Source: Chloroflexota bacterium (GTDB lineage: Bacteria > Chloroflexota > Anaerolineae > Aggregatilineales > Phototrophicaceae). From it: 17,743 nt of DNA. The stretch covers positions 1-17,743 of the forward strand of contig JAEZAF010000177.1 of the NCBI GenBank assembly GCA_023430545.1. Reading direction: 5' to 3'. Positions 1 to 7,285 of the stretch are shown here, one piece after another. The notes under the pieces are model-generated. The model did not search any database. It worked only from the letters and a program-made list of their open reading frames with translations, and had not been told where the DNA came from. The translations under genes were made by a program, and so were the position numbers. The stretch's first letter is position 1, and every line of letters begins with the position of its first letter.

Positions 1-104
1 AGGTGGCGGATCACAGCGGGTGTGACTTCGCGCTGCATGCCGGGATACTCTGCCTGCTGTCTTTCATACCGGTCAAAAAGGGCGATGATTTCTGCTTTGT
101 CCAT
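1..104 (-). CDS. Partial CDS, N-terminus only; possibly a GNAT-type acetyltransferase
   Basis: The minus strand opens with ATG at 104-102 and stays open for 34 codons to the window edge. The peptide begins MDKAEIIALFDRYERQQAEY and continues with PGMQREVTPAVIRH. A good Shine-Dalgarno (AAAGGA, 6 nt before the ATG) fixes the start. The phrase 'EYPG-x-RREVTP' resembles the N-terminus of GNAT-family acetyltransferases I associate with Chloroflexota, but this rests on memory of the family and no acetyl-CoA motif is inside the window. It is divergent from the S9 peptidase at 271. That it is a real gene is fairly sure; the function is tentative. Confidence 0.6.
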   Translation of the reverse strand, partial: MDKAEIIALFDRYERQQAEYPGMQREVTPAVIRH

Positions 105-129
105 GACAGGTCCTTTCGTGGTTGGTGCG

Positions 130-152
130 GGTCGTCAGTGCTGGTCGTCAGT
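130..152. repeat. Tandem decamer GGTCGTCAGT, two copies 13 bp apart
   Basis: GGTCGTCAGT occurs exactly at 130-139 and again at 143-152. The pair lies in the short space between two divergent genes, just upstream of the Shine-Dalgarno of the minus-strand gene. It could be a regulator-binding pair or a chance local duplication. Confidence 0.5.
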
Positions 153-189
153 ACGGTGTGATAATACTCCGGGTGCGCGTATGATGGCG

Positions 190-231
190 TCACTGATTGG
201 GCAATTCTACAATGCCTGTTACAATCAGTGA
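190..231 (+). promoter_or_regulatory. Promoter of the S9 peptidase inside a perfect 9-bp inverted repeat
   Basis: A -35-like TTGGGC (197-202) and a -10 TACAAT (220-225) are 17 bp apart. The arms TCACTGATT (190-198) and AATCAGTGA (223-231) are exact reverse complements and overlap the two promoter boxes. A second TACAAT sits at 208-213. A dimeric repressor bound to both arms would cover the promoter. The -35 box is weak (3 of 6), which is common for regulated promoters. Confidence 0.5.
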
Positions 232-270
232 TACATTTAAATTTTTTCAAACAGAAAGGCGCACCCTGTT

Positions 271-2091
271 ATGAAACCACTCGACCTCGCCCCTGATGCC
301 CGATGGAAGCAGCGTTATCGTCTGCCGATTATTGCCAGCAGCGCGATTGCACGCGCCTTTCCCGACCGTGGCGTGGTGGTGACGAACCGCAGCGGTGTGT
401 ATCAGATCCACGCATGGGATACCACCACCGGAGACCTGCATCAGGTCACGCATTCCCCGACCGGTACCGTTTTCGGCGGGATCTCACCCGATGGCCGCTT
501 CATCTACTATCTGAAGGACGAAGGCGGCACGGAACTCGGTCACTTTGTGCGCATCCCGTTCGAAGGCGGCGAGCCGGAAGACCTCACACCGGATATGCCC
601 CCTTATTCATCCTTTTCGATCTCACAGAGCATCGGCGGCAGTGTGATTGGCTTCTCGGTGGGCGGACAGGGCGGCTTCAGCATGTACGTGATCGAGGTCA
701 AGCCGGATGGCACGCTTGGCACGCCGCGCATCCTGTATCACACCGACCGCATGGCCTACGGGCCGACGCTGTCCTATAACGGCGATTACGGGGTGGTGAC
801 CACCACCGAACACAGCCAGTACACCGACACGAGTCTGCTGGCCTTCCGCATCGGCGCACAGGACGCCGCGCAGGATATTCGCCTGCTGCGGGAAGACGAA
901 GGCAGCATTAATCCGCTGACCTTCGCGCCCCTTCCCGGTGATCCGCGTCTGCTGGCCGTGACCAACGTCACTGGCTTCGACCGTCCGCTGATCTGGGATG
1001 TGGTGACCGGGCAGCGCACCGATATCCCACTTGCCACACTGGACGGCGATGTGATCCCGTGGGGCTGGTCCCCGGATGGCACACGGATTCTGATGTGCCA
1101 GTTCGTTCAGGCGAAGTTCCAGCTTTACGTCTATAACCTTGAGCGCAGCACACTATTGAAACTGGATCATCCGTCCGGCACCTTCTCATCCGGCTATTTC
1201 TTCGATGACGACACGATCTACGTCACGCATCAGGATGCCAAGTCCCCTTCGCAGTTGATCGCGCTGGATGCCGCGACCGGCGCGATGCAGCGGGTGGTGC
1301 TGGCGGTCGAAGGCGCGCCGGATGCCCGTCCGTGGGAATCGGTAACCTTCAAATCGAAGGACGGTACGCCGATTCAGGCGTGGGTCGCGGTGCCGGAAGG
1401 CGACGGCCCTTTCCCGATGATCCTGCACACACACGGCGGTCCGAGTGCCGTCCAGCCGGAAGCGTACGACCCCGGCGCACAGGCGTGGCTGGATCACGGC
1501 TTCGCGTATATGTCGGTCAATTATCGCGGCTCGACCACCTTCGGGCGTGACTTCGAAAACGCCATCCTCGGCAATCTGGGGGATCTGGAAGTCGATGATA
1601 TGGCCGCCGCCCGTGATTATGCGGTGAACAACGGCATCGCTGATCCGGACTCGATCCTGCTGTATGGCGGCTCCTACGGGGGTTATCTGACCCTGCAGGC
1701 GTTAGGTCGTCGGCCAGAGTTGTGGGCAGGCGGCATCGGCGTGGTCGCGATTGCCGACTGGAATCTGATGTACGAGGATCAGGCCGAGACGCTGCGCGGG
1801 TATCAGCGGTCACTGTTCGGCGGCGGACCGGAAGAACGACAGGACGCCTATCTGAAAAGCTCACCGATCACCTATGTCGAGCAGATCCGCGCCCCGGTGC
1901 TGATCATTCAGGGACGCAACGACACGCGCTGCCCGGTCCGCCAGATGGAAGCCTATCTCGGCAGGATGGAGCAGCATGGCAAGGAAGTCGAGGTCGAATG
2001 GTTCGACGCCGGTCACGGCTCCAAGGACAATGAGCAGAATATCCAGCAGGTGGAGCGGATGCTGCGCTGGGCCATGCGGGTATTGGGATAA
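271..2091 (+). CDS. S9 family peptidase (prolyl oligopeptidase / acylaminoacyl-peptidase type)
   Basis: This 606-residue protein has the two-domain plan of the family. The first ~370 residues are rich in beta-propeller-like repeats (for example SPDGRFIYYLKDEGG and WSPDGTRILM). An alpha/beta-hydrolase follows from about residue 375. The catalytic triad is visible: Ser468 in GGSYGGY, Asp551 in GRNDTRCP and His582 in DAGHGS; HTHGGP near 390 is the usual oxyanion segment. Such enzymes hydrolyse peptides or acyl-peptides, usually in the cytosol, and no signal peptide is seen. The start follows a Shine-Dalgarno-like AAAGG 11 nt upstream. It appears to be a single-gene unit with its own promoter, and it converges on the dehydrogenase gene. 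The exact substrate (acyl-peptide, dipeptide or oligopeptide) cannot be told from sequence. Confidence 0.92.
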   Translation: MKPLDLAPDARWKQRYRLPIIASSAIARAFPDRGVVVTNRSGVYQIHAWDTTTGDLHQVTHSPTGTVFGGISPDGRFIYYLKDEGGTELGHFVRIPFEGGEPEDLTPDMPPYSSFSISQSIGGSVIGFSVGGQGGFSMYVIEVKPDGTLGTPRILYHTDRMAYGPTLSYNGDYGVVTTTEHSQYTDTSLLAFRIGAQDAAQDIRLLREDEGSINPLTFAPLPGDPRLLAVTNVTGFDRPLIWDVVTGQRTDIPLATLDGDVIPWGWSPDGTRILMCQFVQAKFQLYVYNLERSTLLKLDHPSGTFSSGYFFDDDTIYVTHQDAKSPSQLIALDAATGAMQRVVLAVEGAPDARPWESVTFKSKDGTPIQAWVAVPEGDGPFPMILHTHGGPSAVQPEAYDPGAQAWLDHGFAYMSVNYRGSTTFGRDFENAILGNLGDLEVDDMAAARDYAVNNGIADPDSILLYGGSYGGYLTLQALGRRPELWAGGIGVVAIADWNLMYEDQAETLRGYQRSLFGGGPEERQDAYLKSSPITYVEQIRAPVLIIQGRNDTRCPVRQMEAYLGRMEQHGKEVEVEWFDAGHGSKDNEQNIQQVERMLRWAMRVLG

Positions 2092-2095
2092 AGAG

Positions 2096-2119
2096 GTGGG
2101 CGGGAAGAATCCCGCCCAC
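2096..2119. terminator. Hairpin shared by two convergent genes
   Basis: GTGGGCGGGA (2096-2105) and TCCCGCCCAC (2110-2119) form a perfect 10-bp stem with the loop AGAA. It fills the whole gap between the stop codons at 2091 and 2120, so it can act on both transcripts. A U-tract is nearly absent on the plus side and short (TTT) on the minus side. Confidence 0.65.
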
Positions 2120-2956
2120 TTACCGTTTCCAGGTCGGGATCAGCACGCGGCCATCGACATCCGTGAAACTGTATTCCGCCGCCAGATCGCTGACCCACTG
2201 CGCCGTGCCCGATTTGGACATCACCTGCGCATCCGCTGCCAGCCCTGCGACCGCACGTCCGGTAAACTGCGGCGACTCCGAGTTAGAGAGATCCATATAC
2301 TCGGCATATTTCAGGATGCCCTCGGTCCGCACCAGCCCCGGATACAGCGCGACCGCCGCCACATTGAACTCACGCAGCGGGGCAGCCATCTCGGACACCA
2401 GTTGATCGGTGGCGGATTTGGCGATGTGATAGGCGGGATTGCCGATGCCATCGAAGCGGTGCGAGACACAGGCGATCAGGCCGCTGCGCTGCGCCGTCAT
2501 CAGGCGTGCGGCCAGCGCACTGGCGATATAAGCGGCACGCACGCCGAACAGATTGTCATCCCAGTAGGAGAGGCGGCGCTCCCAGAACGGCTGCTCCATC
2601 GGGAAGTCGGAGCCATCGTGCAGCCCTTCATATCCGGCCCATGCACTGTTGACAAGGATGTCCAGCCGTCCCTGTTCGGCCTGCACCTGTGCGAAGAGCG
2701 CTTCGGTCTGGGCATCGTCACGATGATCGCAGCGCACCGCGATCCCCTTTCCGCCCATGTCGGTGACTTCCGCAGCCGTGGCCTCAACCGTGCCAGTCAG
2801 CGGGACGGTGGCAGGATGGGCGCTGTCTGTACGGCCTGTGACGTAAACCGTCGCCCCTGCTTCCCCCAGGCTAAGCGCGATGCCTTTGCCGATCCCCCGG
2901 CTGGCACCCGTCACAATGGCGATTTTTCCGTCTAACGGGCGACTCTGTGAGTTCAT
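2120..2956 (-). CDS. Short-chain dehydrogenase/reductase, DHRS1-like
   Basis: This is a 278-residue classical-size SDR. The Rossmann dinucleotide motif TGASRGIG is at residues 16-23. The catalytic Ser165, Tyr176 and Lys180 are present (CVSHRFDGIGNPAYHIAK), followed by the PG motif ALYPGLVRTE. NSAW replaces the usual NNAG. The C-terminal stretch ending in FTDVDGR resembles human DHRS1, so I assign it to that subgroup; the substrate is unknown and NADP(H) use is not proven. The frame extends 19 codons upstream to 3013, but the chosen ATG at 2956 has a Shine-Dalgarno (AGAGG) and leaves the usual short leader before the Rossmann fold. It is probably monocistronic. Confidence 0.9.
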   Translation of the reverse strand: MNSQSRPLDGKIAIVTGASRGIGKGIALSLGEAGATVYVTGRTDSAHPATVPLTGTVEATAAEVTDMGGKGIAVRCDHRDDAQTEALFAQVQAEQGRLDILVNSAWAGYEGLHDGSDFPMEQPFWERRLSYWDDNLFGVRAAYIASALAARLMTAQRSGLIACVSHRFDGIGNPAYHIAKSATDQLVSEMAAPLREFNVAAVALYPGLVRTEGILKYAEYMDLSNSESPQFTGRAVAGLAADAQVMSKSGTAQWVSDLAAEYSFTDVDGRVLIPTWKR

Positions 2957-2990
2957 TTCAGGTTCCCTCTTATCTGAACGTCTGAACATC

Positions 2991-3017
2991 ATTATGCACA
3001 TGATCTTGCACAATCAA
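2991..3017 (-). promoter_or_regulatory. Probable promoter and dyad operator of the SDR gene
   Basis: On the minus strand TTGATT (3017-3012) and CATAAT (2996-2991) are 15 bp apart, a rather short spacing. A dyad overlaps them: ATTATGCA (2991-2998) and TGCACAAT (3007-3014) match in 7 of 8 positions across an 8-bp spacer. TCTGAAC is repeated at 2973-2979 and 2981-2987 in the leader. The arrangement looks like a repressor site, but no regulator gene is adjacent. Confidence 0.35.
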
Positions 3018-3167
3018 TCACCGCAAAAGTGGCGTGTTGCATCAGCGGATGTTAAACTATCTTTTGTACTCAGACAGCTTTATCGCGGTTCTGTAAGCAT
3101 ACAACGTTCTCCCTCAGCCAGTTCCACCCAACCCACCAAAGATTACAATCCCCCCAATAGCGCGGAC

Positions 3168-3195
3168 TTGTCACAGGCCGTTTCTGTAATATGGT
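3168..3195 (+). promoter_or_regulatory. Promoter of the secreted paralogue cluster
   Basis: TTGTCA (3168-3173, 5 of 6 to consensus) and TATGGT (3190-3195, 4 of 6) are 16 bp apart. The transcript would have a leader of roughly 140 nt rich in GC hairpin segments, such as GCCC-CTGC-GGGC near 3260-3271. The rest of the 2957-3340 interval holds no gene that I can support. Confidence 0.4.
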
Positions 3196-3340
3196 TAGGG
3201 AACGGGAACATAACCCGCCCCTGTGCCGTTTAGTGGGTAAAGCCCCCTGTGGGATGCCGCCCCTGCGGGCAGCTATTGCGATGGGAAAATGTCCCTTAAA
3301 GGCCAGTTTCAAGACGTGATTGACTTTGAAAGGAACGAAT

Positions 3341-4702
3341 GTGATTTTTGCTTTACCTCTGAAGAAAAGCCGCCTCAGTGCCCGTTTCAGCCTGATGATG
3401 CTGATCAGCCTCATGGTGATGGGGCTGTCGGCACTGTCAATCAGCATGGCGCAGGATGAGGCCGAGTCCGATGATGCGGACGGCAGCACGCCGCGCATTC
3501 TGGAGATGCTGGCACTCGTGCCGGATAATCCGGCCTTCACGCAGGAAGACCTCATCGGCTTCAGCGACTTCCGCGCTCAGGCTGCCACACGAAGCGGCAC
3601 TCAGGATTATGATTCATGGGAAGATTTTCAGGCGGCACGCGAAGCCGAAGATCCAGCGGCGCGACTGCTGCTCAACTCATGGGGCATGAGCGGCCTGCCA
3701 AACATTATGAATTATCTCCACAGTGCCGGGTCAGACATCCCGGAGATGGTCGGTTTCGATTTCTTCGACATCGACGCTGCCATGAGCTTTGGCAGGCCGC
3801 CCAATCAGGTCCATCTGTATCAGGGGGATTTCAACGCCCGGCTGATCAATGCCGCGCTGACCAGCAATGGTTATACCGCCAAACGTCTGGACGGCTTCTC
3901 CTACTGGTGTGCTGAAGCCGGATGTGATACCGGCAGCAGGGTCAATCCGGCGGACCGCAACCTGGCCAATCTGTTCGGTGGGGATCTCGGACGCCGTTTC
4001 CCGGTCGCGCTGCTGGACAGTTACATCGCCGCTTCACCCAATGATGCCAATGTGGAAACCATCGCAGAGGTGTACCAGAACCCTGAAGACTCGCTGGCCG
4101 CAAACCCGATTTACCAGACCGCTGTCTCCGCCATGTATGATACCCTGCCACCCACCGCAGACAGCGACCAGCCGCTGCTGCGTCAGGCGTACTTTATCCC
4201 CGCCCATCATGTGATGGTCTCTGATCCGACGGCAATGGCCGCGCTCACCTCGCCTGAAGAGGTTGAAAAACTGCGCGAGCAGCTCGAAAGCATGGAGACC
4301 ACGAGCATCCCGCTGTATCAGTTGGCGGCTTTCAGTGACTTCGGCAACAGCAGTTATCAGTACGCACAGGTGGTGCTGGTCTATGGGCTGAAGGCAGACG
4401 CAGAAGCGGCTGTTGAAATCATCCCGAAGCGCATCGGCAGCATGACTTCACTTGTTACCCGCCAGCCGCTGGCCCAGATGTTTGAAGATCGCGGCGCAGA
4501 ACTTCTGACACCGGTTGTCTACCACGACGAAGACGCCGGACGCTATGCCGCTGTCTTCACCTTTCGCTATCCAGCAGCATCGGAAGAACCCGATGAAATT
4601 GGTTTTGTACCGTCATCCGGGATGGTTTATCGCCTGCTGACAGACGCCCTCATGCGGCGTGATACGCTCTGGCTGTCCCCGCTGATTGAACTGCCGGAGT
4701 AA
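3341..4702 (+). CDS. Secreted protein of unrecognised family, paralogue 1
   Basis: I do not recognise this family. The protein is 453 residues if it starts at GTG 3341. That start has AAAGGA 6 nt upstream, the same spacing and sequence as in the downstream paralogue; an in-frame TTG at 3320 would add 7 residues. A Sec signal peptide is clear: KKSR, then a hydrophobic core, then SMA|QD with cleavage near residue 37. The mature part starts with an acidic stretch. The segments conserved with its neighbour are LIGFSDF, VGFDFFDID, a YWC-x4-C motif (Cys190 and Cys195), GGDLGRRFP, QPLLRQAYF, YQYAQVVL and YAAVFTF. No lipobox or second membrane span is seen, so it is likely exported. The Cys pair may form a disulfide. 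It is probably co-transcribed with the paralogue 61 bp downstream. Confidence 0.85.
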   Translation: MIFALPLKKSRLSARFSLMMLISLMVMGLSALSISMAQDEAESDDADGSTPRILEMLALVPDNPAFTQEDLIGFSDFRAQAATRSGTQDYDSWEDFQAAREAEDPAARLLLNSWGMSGLPNIMNYLHSAGSDIPEMVGFDFFDIDAAMSFGRPPNQVHLYQGDFNARLINAALTSNGYTAKRLDGFSYWCAEAGCDTGSRVNPADRNLANLFGGDLGRRFPVALLDSYIAASPNDANVETIAEVYQNPEDSLAANPIYQTAVSAMYDTLPPTADSDQPLLRQAYFIPAHHVMVSDPTAMAALTSPEEVEKLREQLESMETTSIPLYQLAAFSDFGNSSYQYAQVVLVYGLKADAEAAVEIIPKRIGSMTSLVTRQPLAQMFEDRGAELLTPVVYHDEDAGRYAAVFTFRYPAASEEPDEIGFVPSSGMVYRLLTDALMRRDTLWLSPLIELPE

Positions 4703-4763
4703 GCTCAGAAAGACCGGCATCATCTCAACGTATCCGTACTGATTTCACAGGAAAGGAACCCTC

Positions 4764-6092
4764 ATGAATTTTTCCCGACTGAACCGACTCCGCCATCTGT
4801 GGCTGATGCTTACCCTGCTCGGCCTTCTGGCCCTGACCTCTGTCAGTATGGCGCAGGATGACAGCAGCGCCGATGATGCATCCGATGAGGCCGCACCACC
4901 GATTCTTGATCTGCTGTCAACCGTTCCGGCCAATGTCAGCTTTACGGCCAGCGAGTTGATCGGCTTCAGTGACTTTAATGCAGCAGCGGCGGCACGCGGT
5001 CTGACGGACTACGAAATATGGGCCGACTTTGCCGCAGATCTCGAGGCCGATGCGCTGAATGCAAAGGTACTGCTTCAGTCGCTGCCGCTCAGCGGCTTCC
5101 CCGGTGGACAGTATCTGATCACCGGTGGGCCGGAGATGCCACAGGTCATGGGCTTTGACTTCTTCGACATCGACACCGCGCTGAGCTATGGTCAACCGCC
5201 GGAGCAGGTGTATGTCTTCAGCGGCGCGTTCGATACCGATCAGATTGACGCGGCGGTCACCGCGAACGGTTATGTCCGCGATGATCTGGACGAGACGCCG
5301 TACTGGTGTTCAGAAGAAGGATGCAATGCAGGGATGAAGCAGGATTTCGCCAATCGCAACCCTGCGAACTTCTTCGGCGGGGATCTGGGACGGCGCTTCC
5401 CATTCGTGCAGTTAGGCGATCATCTGGTGGCATCCCCTGTGCAGCGGCGTGTGGAAGCTGCGGCGGCGACCTACACCGATGACGGTCAGTCGCTGGCCGA
5501 CGATCCCCGCTTCGCGGCGGCAGTCAGTGCAATGTACGGCGTGTTTACCGACATCGGCGTCGAACAGCCGCTGCTGCGTGAAGCCTATTTCGTCCCGCCG
5601 GATGCCATCAGTGGGATCGATCCCTTCGCGATCACCCGGATGTCACCCGAACAGCTTGAAGCACTGAAGGAACGTCTGGAAACCGGGGACGAGAATCCGC
5701 TGCCGGTTTATCAACTGGCTGTCCTGACGGACTTTGGCAGCGCCGATTATCAGTACGCGCAGGTGGTGCTGATCTATGCCAGTGAAGCGGATGCACAGAC
5801 CGCCACCGAGATCATCCCGCAGCGGCTTGAAACCATGCAGTCGATGGCGAACGGACGTCCCTTCCAGGATCTGTTCGCCGACCGCGAAATGGAGATGCTG
5901 GATGCGGTGGTTTATGAAGATGAAGTGACCGGCCAGTATGCCGCTGTCTTCACCTTCCAGTATCCGGCTGCACCGGAACTCTCTGAGGATGGGCGGGCTG
6001 TCCGCGCCGGCCTGGGTTATCATCTGTTCGTCAATATGCTGATGTCACGTGATCTGTACTGGCTGGCACCGGAAGTCCTGATGCCGGAATAA
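4764..6092 (+). CDS. Secreted protein of unrecognised family, paralogue 2
   Basis: This 442-residue protein is collinear with the gene just upstream, differing by only small indels; the pair look like a tandem duplication that has diverged substantially. It has a signal peptide (NRLRHLW, a hydrophobic run, then VSMA|QD at about residue 30) and an acidic Ser/Asp-rich start to the mature chain. It also carries the shared blocks LIGFSDF, MGFDFFDID (129-137), YWCSEEGC (Cys182, Cys187), GGDLGRRFP, QPLLREAYF and QYAQVVLIY. AAAGGA lies 6 nt before the ATG. No catalytic motif or known fold could be named. The 61-bp gap from the first copy has no terminator, so they are probably one operon. Confidence 0.85.
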   Translation: MNFSRLNRLRHLWLMLTLLGLLALTSVSMAQDDSSADDASDEAAPPILDLLSTVPANVSFTASELIGFSDFNAAAAARGLTDYEIWADFAADLEADALNAKVLLQSLPLSGFPGGQYLITGGPEMPQVMGFDFFDIDTALSYGQPPEQVYVFSGAFDTDQIDAAVTANGYVRDDLDETPYWCSEEGCNAGMKQDFANRNPANFFGGDLGRRFPFVQLGDHLVASPVQRRVEAAAATYTDDGQSLADDPRFAAAVSAMYGVFTDIGVEQPLLREAYFVPPDAISGIDPFAITRMSPEQLEALKERLETGDENPLPVYQLAVLTDFGSADYQYAQVVLIYASEADAQTATEIIPQRLETMQSMANGRPFQDLFADREMEMLDAVVYEDEVTGQYAAVFTFQYPAAPELSEDGRAVRAGLGYHLFVNMLMSRDLYWLAPEVLMPE

Positions 6093-6136
6093 ACGGCGGT
6101 CGCGGCCTGCAACTTATCAACTACTCATAAAACCCG

Positions 6137-6252
6137 AAAGAGCTTTCTCCAGGAGATTCTCAGGCGGCTGTGTTATGATGCACGGCGATTCTGATGAGCA
6201 AAGATCATCAGAGAATCGGACGATCTGAGATTTACTGGAAGGAAAGCTCTTT
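6137..6252 (+). promoter_or_regulatory. Structured leader before the TIR-like gene
   Basis: AAAGAGCTTTC (6137-6147) is the exact reverse complement of GAAAGCTCTTT (6242-6252), the segment between the Shine-Dalgarno and the TTG start. Between them GATTCTGATGA (6187-6197) pairs with TCATCAGAGAATC (6205-6217) apart from a 2-nt bulge. GATTCTC (6155-6161) could compete for GAGAATC (6211-6217). A -10-like TATGAT is at 6174-6179 without a good -35. The pairings are seen in sequence; any regulation is inferred. Confidence 0.35.
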
Positions 6253-6959
6253 TGATTACCTTGATACACGCGCCAGGCGACGCACCGCTTGCTGAACGCC
6301 TTTCAAATGACCTGGCAGCGGCGGGATATGAGGTGAGTAAGGCCGTACAGACGGGCACACAGCACATGTCCGTCTTTATCATCTCTCCGCACAGCAGCTA
6401 TGACAGCGCCGCCCAACGCCAGCTTGAACAGGCGCTGGATGCCGGACAGCACATCATCCCGGTGATGGCGGCCCCGGCCCCATCCCCTAAACTCATCAAC
6501 AACCTGCCCCTGCTGGATTTTTCGCAGGGATATCCATTCGATCAGCTTAAAGCGCGCATTGAGTCGCTCAGCAGCCCGGATGCCCCGCGTCCAATGACCG
6601 CGCTGACCACCGCCCGCCGCCAGTCCAACCGTCAGACAGGTCTCGTCCTGCTGGCGCTGGTAGCGGTGATGTTCGCCGCCGGGCTTTACCTCGTCGGCTC
6701 TGGTATCGTCCAGTTCCCGGAGGAGGAATACGATATTCAGGAAACCGCCCGCGTCGATCAGCGCAATACCGTTATCGCACCCACCATTGACCCGCTGCTG
6801 CCTCGCACCACTGCCGATGCGGAGTCCTTCCCGCTGACAGTCACTGCCGCACCCACACGCCTGCAGGAATTCATGGCCGAGACGGCGACTTCATACGTCG
6901 TCGGGACGAAAACCCCCGAACCTACCTGGACACCCGACCCCATAGACTCGCGTCGTTAG
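6252..6959 (+). CDS. TIR-like domain protein with a single transmembrane segment
   Basis: This 235-residue protein starts at TTG with GGAAGGA upstream. Residues 1-106 look like a compact TIR-like Rossmann domain. ITLIHAPGDAPLAERLSNDLAAAGYEV matches the usual first strand and helix, VFIISPHSSYDSAAQRQLEQAL matches the conserved 'SP-x-S-x..W-x-x-E-L-x-x-AL' helix, and QHIIPVM follows. Where catalytic TIR NADases carry Glu this aligns Gln58, so enzymatic activity is doubtful. A hydrophobic segment at 129-152 follows a basic stretch (ARRQSNR), which predicts the TIR part in the cytoplasm. About 80 residues lie outside, ending in TPEPTWTPDP. The gene sits 159 bp after the secreted paralogues with no terminator between, so co-transcription is possible. 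The TIR call is from pattern only. Confidence 0.65.
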   Translation: MITLIHAPGDAPLAERLSNDLAAAGYEVSKAVQTGTQHMSVFIISPHSSYDSAAQRQLEQALDAGQHIIPVMAAPAPSPKLINNLPLLDFSQGYPFDQLKARIESLSSPDAPRPMTALTTARRQSNRQTGLVLLALVAVMFAAGLYLVGSGIVQFPEEEYDIQETARVDQRNTVIAPTIDPLLPRTTADAESFPLTVTAAPTRLQEFMAETATSYVVGTKTPEPTWTPDPIDSRR

Positions 6960-6994
6960 CGTCACCCCCGACATATATCAACCGACCCTGAAGC

Positions 6995-7049
6995 GCCTTC
7001 CGCCATGATGTCAGCATAACACCATCATCCAGCGGAGGGCTTTTTTATT
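6995..7049 (+). terminator. Intrinsic terminator after the TIR-like gene
   Basis: GCCTTCCGC (6995-7003) pairs with GCGGAGGGC (7032-7040) with one wobble. The stem continues inward with ATGATG against CATCAT, and it is followed by TTTTTT. It is a strong Rho-independent signal that closes the 3341-6959 cluster. Confidence 0.88.
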
Positions 7050-7285
7050 CCCCTCAAATGACCGACCCCCTGACGATTAACCTGCTATTCCCTGCCTCAG
7101 GCGCACAGGATCGCTGGATTCGGTTATGCTGCCATTGTATCGATCATGCGCTGAGCGTGAGATCGGCACATTTGTTCTAAGCCTTTAGTAGGAGATGAAA
7201 TTCCACCCTAACTCAGATTAAAGATACCGACAGATCGACTAAGATTGCCACAGTCAGCAGCTTATCTGTTATTCAGGAGCACAAA
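7050..7285. other. Gene-free interval upstream of the beta-helix gene
   Basis: No coding frame with a ribosome site is present here. The promoter of the downstream gene must lie in this stretch. The best -35-like box is TTGCCA near 7245, but no convincing -10 goes with it. AGGAG at 7276-7280 is the ribosome site of the next gene. Confidence 0.5.

Noticed and set aside
1976..2935. A 319-codon plus-strand frame across the end of the peptidase gene and the SDR gene
   Set aside because: It starts inside the peptidase gene, runs antisense to a clear SDR with catalytic residues, and shows no recognisable protein.
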